Below, piece after piece: positions 61,779-64,000 of a stretch of 64,000 nt of DNA (its first letter is position 1; each line of letters opens with the position of its first letter). The stretch spans positions 1 to 64,000 of the forward strand of contig NZ_JAAOEO010000008.1 in assembly GCF_011393025.1 (NCBI RefSeq), read 5' to 3'. The notes under the pieces are model-generated. The model did no database searches and was not told where the DNA came from. It saw nothing but the letters and a program-made list of their open reading frames with translations. The position numbers and the translations under genes are program-made. The DNA is from Neobacillus terrae (GTDB taxonomy: Bacteria; Bacillota; Bacilli; Bacillales; Cytobacillaceae).

Positions 61779-62747
61779 TCAGGATTTTTTTGCGGGCAGG
61801 TATATGCTTCCTCTATTACTGCCACTTTTGCCTAATTCCATTGAAGAAAGATAACGAGTGGCGGTATTTCGTTTATAAAGATGTGTAAACCAGCGAAATT
61901 CCTTATTAGTAATTTGGGGACCGAAGAGAAGGAAATAATCCTTAACAGCATCCTCGTAGGCATCTTTATAGATGCCGGAGCAGGAAGGACAGGACCATTT
62001 TCCGTGTGTATTTTGCATGGGGAGGAAAGAGCAGGAAGGACAGCGGACCCCAGTAATAATTTCTTCTTTAGAGATGTTAAACTGTTTAAGAATATCGATA
62101 TCAGGAGATGTGTGATTTTTTAAAAGAATTTTCGCTATTTTTTTTATATCCTTGGAAGTAAATCGATCATGGGCTATATACTTTTCAATTTTGCCGATTT
62201 TTTCGAGAATATTAGCCCCCCTGCATAATTTATGCTGCTCGCCATGGTTCCCGGTTACATTTTTAATTATGGCATTTTGGTTAGTCAAAGCGACAAGGTA
62301 CTCTATCTGGAGAGGAGGAAGATTATTTGCAGCGAAAAAGCTGGTTAGCTGATTACTTTGATGCCTGACTTGTGAAAAAGGATCGCCCAGCCGCTTTTCC
62401 TTGCCATCCTCCGCCTTGATGAGCTGACAAAATTTCGAATCAAAATAGAGTTCCCCACTGATATTCTTTGATTCAACTACTAGTCCATAAAAAGAGGTCA
62501 GGATGAGGAGGTCAATTTGAAAAAAATATTTTCCAGAGGGAAGTCTCAGGTTGTGGAAGATGAGATAGTTCTTTTCATCGAGAAAAGAAAGATAGTAATC
62601 AAGTGACTTTTCACCATAGTAGCCAGCACTTTCTTTATACCAATCTTTTATCACATTGACTTTTTTAGGGTTATCATCATGGAGCCTGTCTTTTAGCGCA
62701 GCTAATTTTAAGAGAAGCTGGGAAGGGGAAGCTTCTTTAACAAACAA
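61779..62747 (-). CDS. NERD (nuclease-related) domain protein with zinc-ribbon tail
   Basis: 322 residues counted from TTG 62747, which follows AAAGGATGTGAG; an ATG 20 codons up lacks a ribosome site and is blocked by a stop in the sister locus. The NERD domain (about 40-160) shows the PD-(D/E)xK-like set Glu46 (YYGEKSLD), Asp79 (FQIDLL) and Glu92-x-Lys94 (VVESKN), so it may cut nucleic acid. CPSCSFLP ... CPSCSG near residue 240 is a zinc ribbon. It is divergent from the 21-nt array at 62883-63074, and a fragment of its start recurs at 26832. Partner, substrate and role are unknown. Confidence 0.8.
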   Translation of the reverse strand: MFVKEASPSQLLLKLAALKDRLHDDNPKKVNVIKDWYKESAGYYGEKSLDYYLSFLDEKNYLIFHNLRLPSGKYFFQIDLLILTSFYGLVVESKNISGELYFDSKFCQLIKAEDGKEKRLGDPFSQVRHQSNQLTSFFAANNLPPLQIEYLVALTNQNAIIKNVTGNHGEQHKLCRGANILEKIGKIEKYIAHDRFTSKDIKKIAKILLKNHTSPDIDILKQFNISKEEIITGVRCPSCSFLPMQNTHGKWSCPSCSGIYKDAYEDAVKDYFLLFGPQITNKEFRWFTHLYKRNTATRYLSSMELGKSGSNRGSIYLPAKKS

Positions 62748-62882
62748 AATCTCACATCCTTTATGGTTTTTTGAAATTTTTGTATGTAAAGTTGTCTTGC
62801 TTGTCATAAAACGAAGATAGTTTTACAAATAAAACACAAAAAATAGACTTTGAGAAAGATATTTTTATAATTTAAATGGGAA
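62748..62882 (+). repeat. Conserved leader of the array element, copy 2
   Basis: Aligned over its length with 26831-26701. It links the NERD start to the array and is likely a divergent promoter region; the array-side end is AATTTAAATGGGAAATTCA. In this copy one stop (TAA) breaks the frame that is open through the leader in copy 1, which argues against translation there. Confidence 0.85.
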
Positions 62883-63074
62883 ATTCACGATATTAAGAAA
62901 AGAATGCACGTTTTCGAGGAAGAAATGCACGATTTCGAGGAGGAAATGCACGATATTGAGAGAAGAATGCACGATATCAGGAAGGAAATGCACGGAACTG
63001 GGAGAAGAATGCACGGTCAAAGGAGGAAATGCACGGATTTGCAACGGAATGCACACCAATGAAGATAAATGCAT
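62883..63074 (+). repeat. ATGCAC-type 21-nt array, element copy 2
   Basis: ATTCAC at 62883, then ATGCAC at 62904, 62925, 62946, 62967, 62988, 63009, 63029, 63049 and ATGCAT at 63069. Five 21-nt steps are followed by three of 20 nt. Each ATG is preceded by purine-rich GAGGA(A/G)GAA. The distal tail CGGAATGCACACCAA is also the tail of copy 1. Confidence 0.88.
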
Positions 63075-63182
63075 GGCCTGCCTGCTGTATGACCCAGATG
63101 GCCAGAGCTATAGATGTCCATTTGTTAGCTTCATAATACAATTATATACAAGTATTTTCAATATATAAAGAAAACATGTGAT

Positions 63183-63216
63183 TGAATAAGCCAGGCGCTA
63201 TGCCTGGCTTTTCCTT
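63183..63216. terminator. Terminator between the array and the oxidoreductase gene
   Basis: AAGCCAGGC-gctat-GCCTGGCTT followed by TTCCTTTTATT on the plus strand, and a weaker T-run on the minus strand. It would end a rightward transcript coming from the array. Confidence 0.8.
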
Positions 63217-64000
63217 TTATTCTTTCTCTGTACCAAATACGATTCCGTTTTGTCTTCTGGCTTCTTCAGTTATCCCGATTACAATTTTGCTCAGTTTTTT
63301 AAGTTCCTCATATGTTTTTAAGTCCTTAGTTCCAATAATCTCTGCGAACCTGGTGGCTTCATATACCATGTCCTGCTCTTCTTGCCAGATTCCCATGTAT
63401 TCGCTTTCCTTCGTATGGCTGTCAATAAATTGGATTTTCGAGATTGGTGCAGCCTCCGGAAGTACAAAGGTTCCTGCCTCGCCATGAATTTCGCATGGAA
63501 TAACGGAGTGAGACGTTTTTGAACACATGATAGTACAAACAAAGTCATCGTATTCCATTATTAAGGTACCGCTGCCGTCTACTCCAGTCCTCAGCTTTAC
63601 AGGATGGTAAGCTACCTTTTGTGGTTCACCAAATAACCCTACAGCTAAGAATAGCGGGTAAACACCAAGATCGACTAATGCTCCTCCGGAAAAGGCAGCA
63701 GAAAAAATATTGGGCTCCTCCCCTTTTAAATACAAATCATACCGGGATGAGTATTGAATATAAGGAAGAAGCGCACTCCTTAACTTACCCGCTTTTGATA
63801 AGTTCTCCTTTAAGATAGCAAAATTAGGGGTATGTATATTTCGGATTGCCTCAAATAAAAATACTCCATTTTCTTTAGCCGTTTGAAAAGCTTGTTCAAG
63901 CTCCTTTTTATTAGAGAAAATAGGCTTTTCACATATTACATGCTTTTTATTTTTTAAAAACAGTAATGCATGCTCAAAGTGATGTGAATTAGGTGATGCA
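63217..64000 (-). CDS. Gfo/Idh/MocA family oxidoreductase (5' end beyond the window)
   Basis: Partial: 261 codons to the right edge, start not seen. The visible part begins ASPNSHHFEHALLFLKNKKH, then VICEKP, the conserved Glu-Lys-Pro of the NAD(P)-binding fold (Lys is catalytic). The C-terminal substrate domain contains SRYDLYLKGEE, GGALVDLGVYPLFLAVGLFG and CEIHGEAGTFVLP. Dehydrogenase of sugars, inositol or related polyols; the substrate is not clear from this part. Confidence 0.88.
   Translation of the reverse strand, partial: ASPNSHHFEHALLFLKNKKHVICEKPIFSNKKELEQAFQTAKENGVFLFEAIRNIHTPNFAILKENLSKAGKLRSALLPYIQYSSRYDLYLKGEEPNIFSAAFSGGALVDLGVYPLFLAVGLFGEPQKVAYHPVKLRTGVDGSGTLIMEYDDFVCTIMCSKTSHSVIPCEIHGEAGTFVLPEAAPISKIQFIDSHTKESEYMGIWQEEQDMVYEATRFAEIIGTKDLKTYEELKKLSKIVIGITEEARRQNGIVFGTEKE

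Noticed and set aside
61779..62807. NERD protein starting at ATG 62807
   Set aside because: No ribosome site. The matching region at 26.8 kb has a TAG at codon 4, and family similarity begins at about FVKEASP, just after TTG 62747.
62883..63074. CRISPR array
   Set aside because: Only six to seven bases are conserved per 21-nt unit and the filler varies loosely. There are no 25-40 nt repeats, no equal-length unique spacers and no cas genes.
1..64000. tRNA, rRNA, insertion sequences or prophage genes
   Set aside because: I looked for CCA-ended cloverleafs, rRNA stretches, transposase or integrase motifs and phage structural genes, and saw none I could support.

Overview
The window looks like the chromosome of a low-G+C, endospore-forming member of the Bacillaceae. 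The A+T-rich sequence has AGGAGG-type ribosome binding sites and occasional TTG starts. Its left third follows the Bacillus subtilis yfk neighbourhood (yfkD, yfkE/cax, yfkF, yfkH, yfkK, a second map gene, yfkM). There are two SinR/SinI-type regulators, a LiaIHFSR cell-envelope stress cluster and an immune inhibitor A protease. I see no rRNA, tRNA, transposase, prophage or CRISPR-Cas. The species cannot be named from this window.

Layout. 0-8 kb: a 21-nt periodic repeat array, class I fumarase, SE1561-type small protein, GGT-like enzyme, a YtxH-like protein, YfkD, a Ca2+/H+ exchanger and an OsmC-like protein. 8-16 kb: MFS transporter, ZosA-type P-type ATPase, YfkH, a second YtxH-like protein, YfkK, methionine aminopeptidase and YfkM. 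15.7-19 kb: sinR and a convergent sinI-type gene behind a cyclic-di-GMP-I riboswitch, then the pseudouridine catabolic pair psuK-psuG. 19-24 kb: motAB, a DUF1992 gene, a peroxiredoxin whose peroxidatic cysteine codon is UGA, and hutH with an elaborate leader. 24-30 kb: topB, an MFS transporter, ampS and two GTGCAT arrays. 30-34 kb: a DUF6230/DUF6114/14-residue-repeat secreted operon opposite a GAF-LuxR regulator. 34-42 kb: queF with a preQ1 riboswitch, mscL, a BI-1 family gene, a GGDEF relic, a TrkA_C membrane protein and liaIHFSR. 42-49 kb: LysM-CAP protein, CBS protein, phosphotransferase, FAD/Rieske oxidoreductase, a secreted protein behind a second cyclic-di-GMP-I riboswitch, and a DEAD-box helicase. 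49-59 kb: a second TCTAC array, inhA, an MBL-fold hydrolase, a CopC-like protein, the kynUBA operon and a WG-repeat protein. 58-64 kb: polyferredoxin, T-box-controlled brnQ, a NERD nuclease-like gene with a divergent array, and the 3' part of a Gfo/Idh/MocA oxidoreductase.

Standout points. (1) The peroxiredoxin at 21.4-22.0 kb reads FTFV-UGA-PTEL with no cysteine elsewhere, and SECIS-like hairpins follow the UGA, so it is a probable selenoprotein. (2) Two copies of one composite element, made of the start of a NERD gene, a conserved ~130-bp leader and an array of 21-nt units, lie at 26.5-26.9 kb and 62.7-63.1 kb. In the first copy the NERD gene is cut down to an 18-codon stub. (3) Five intergenic arrays with a 21-nt period (two DNA helical turns) occur in two sequence families. 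(4) Cyclic-di-GMP sensing is wired to the SinI biofilm anti-repressor and to a secreted protein, beside a decayed GGDEF gene.
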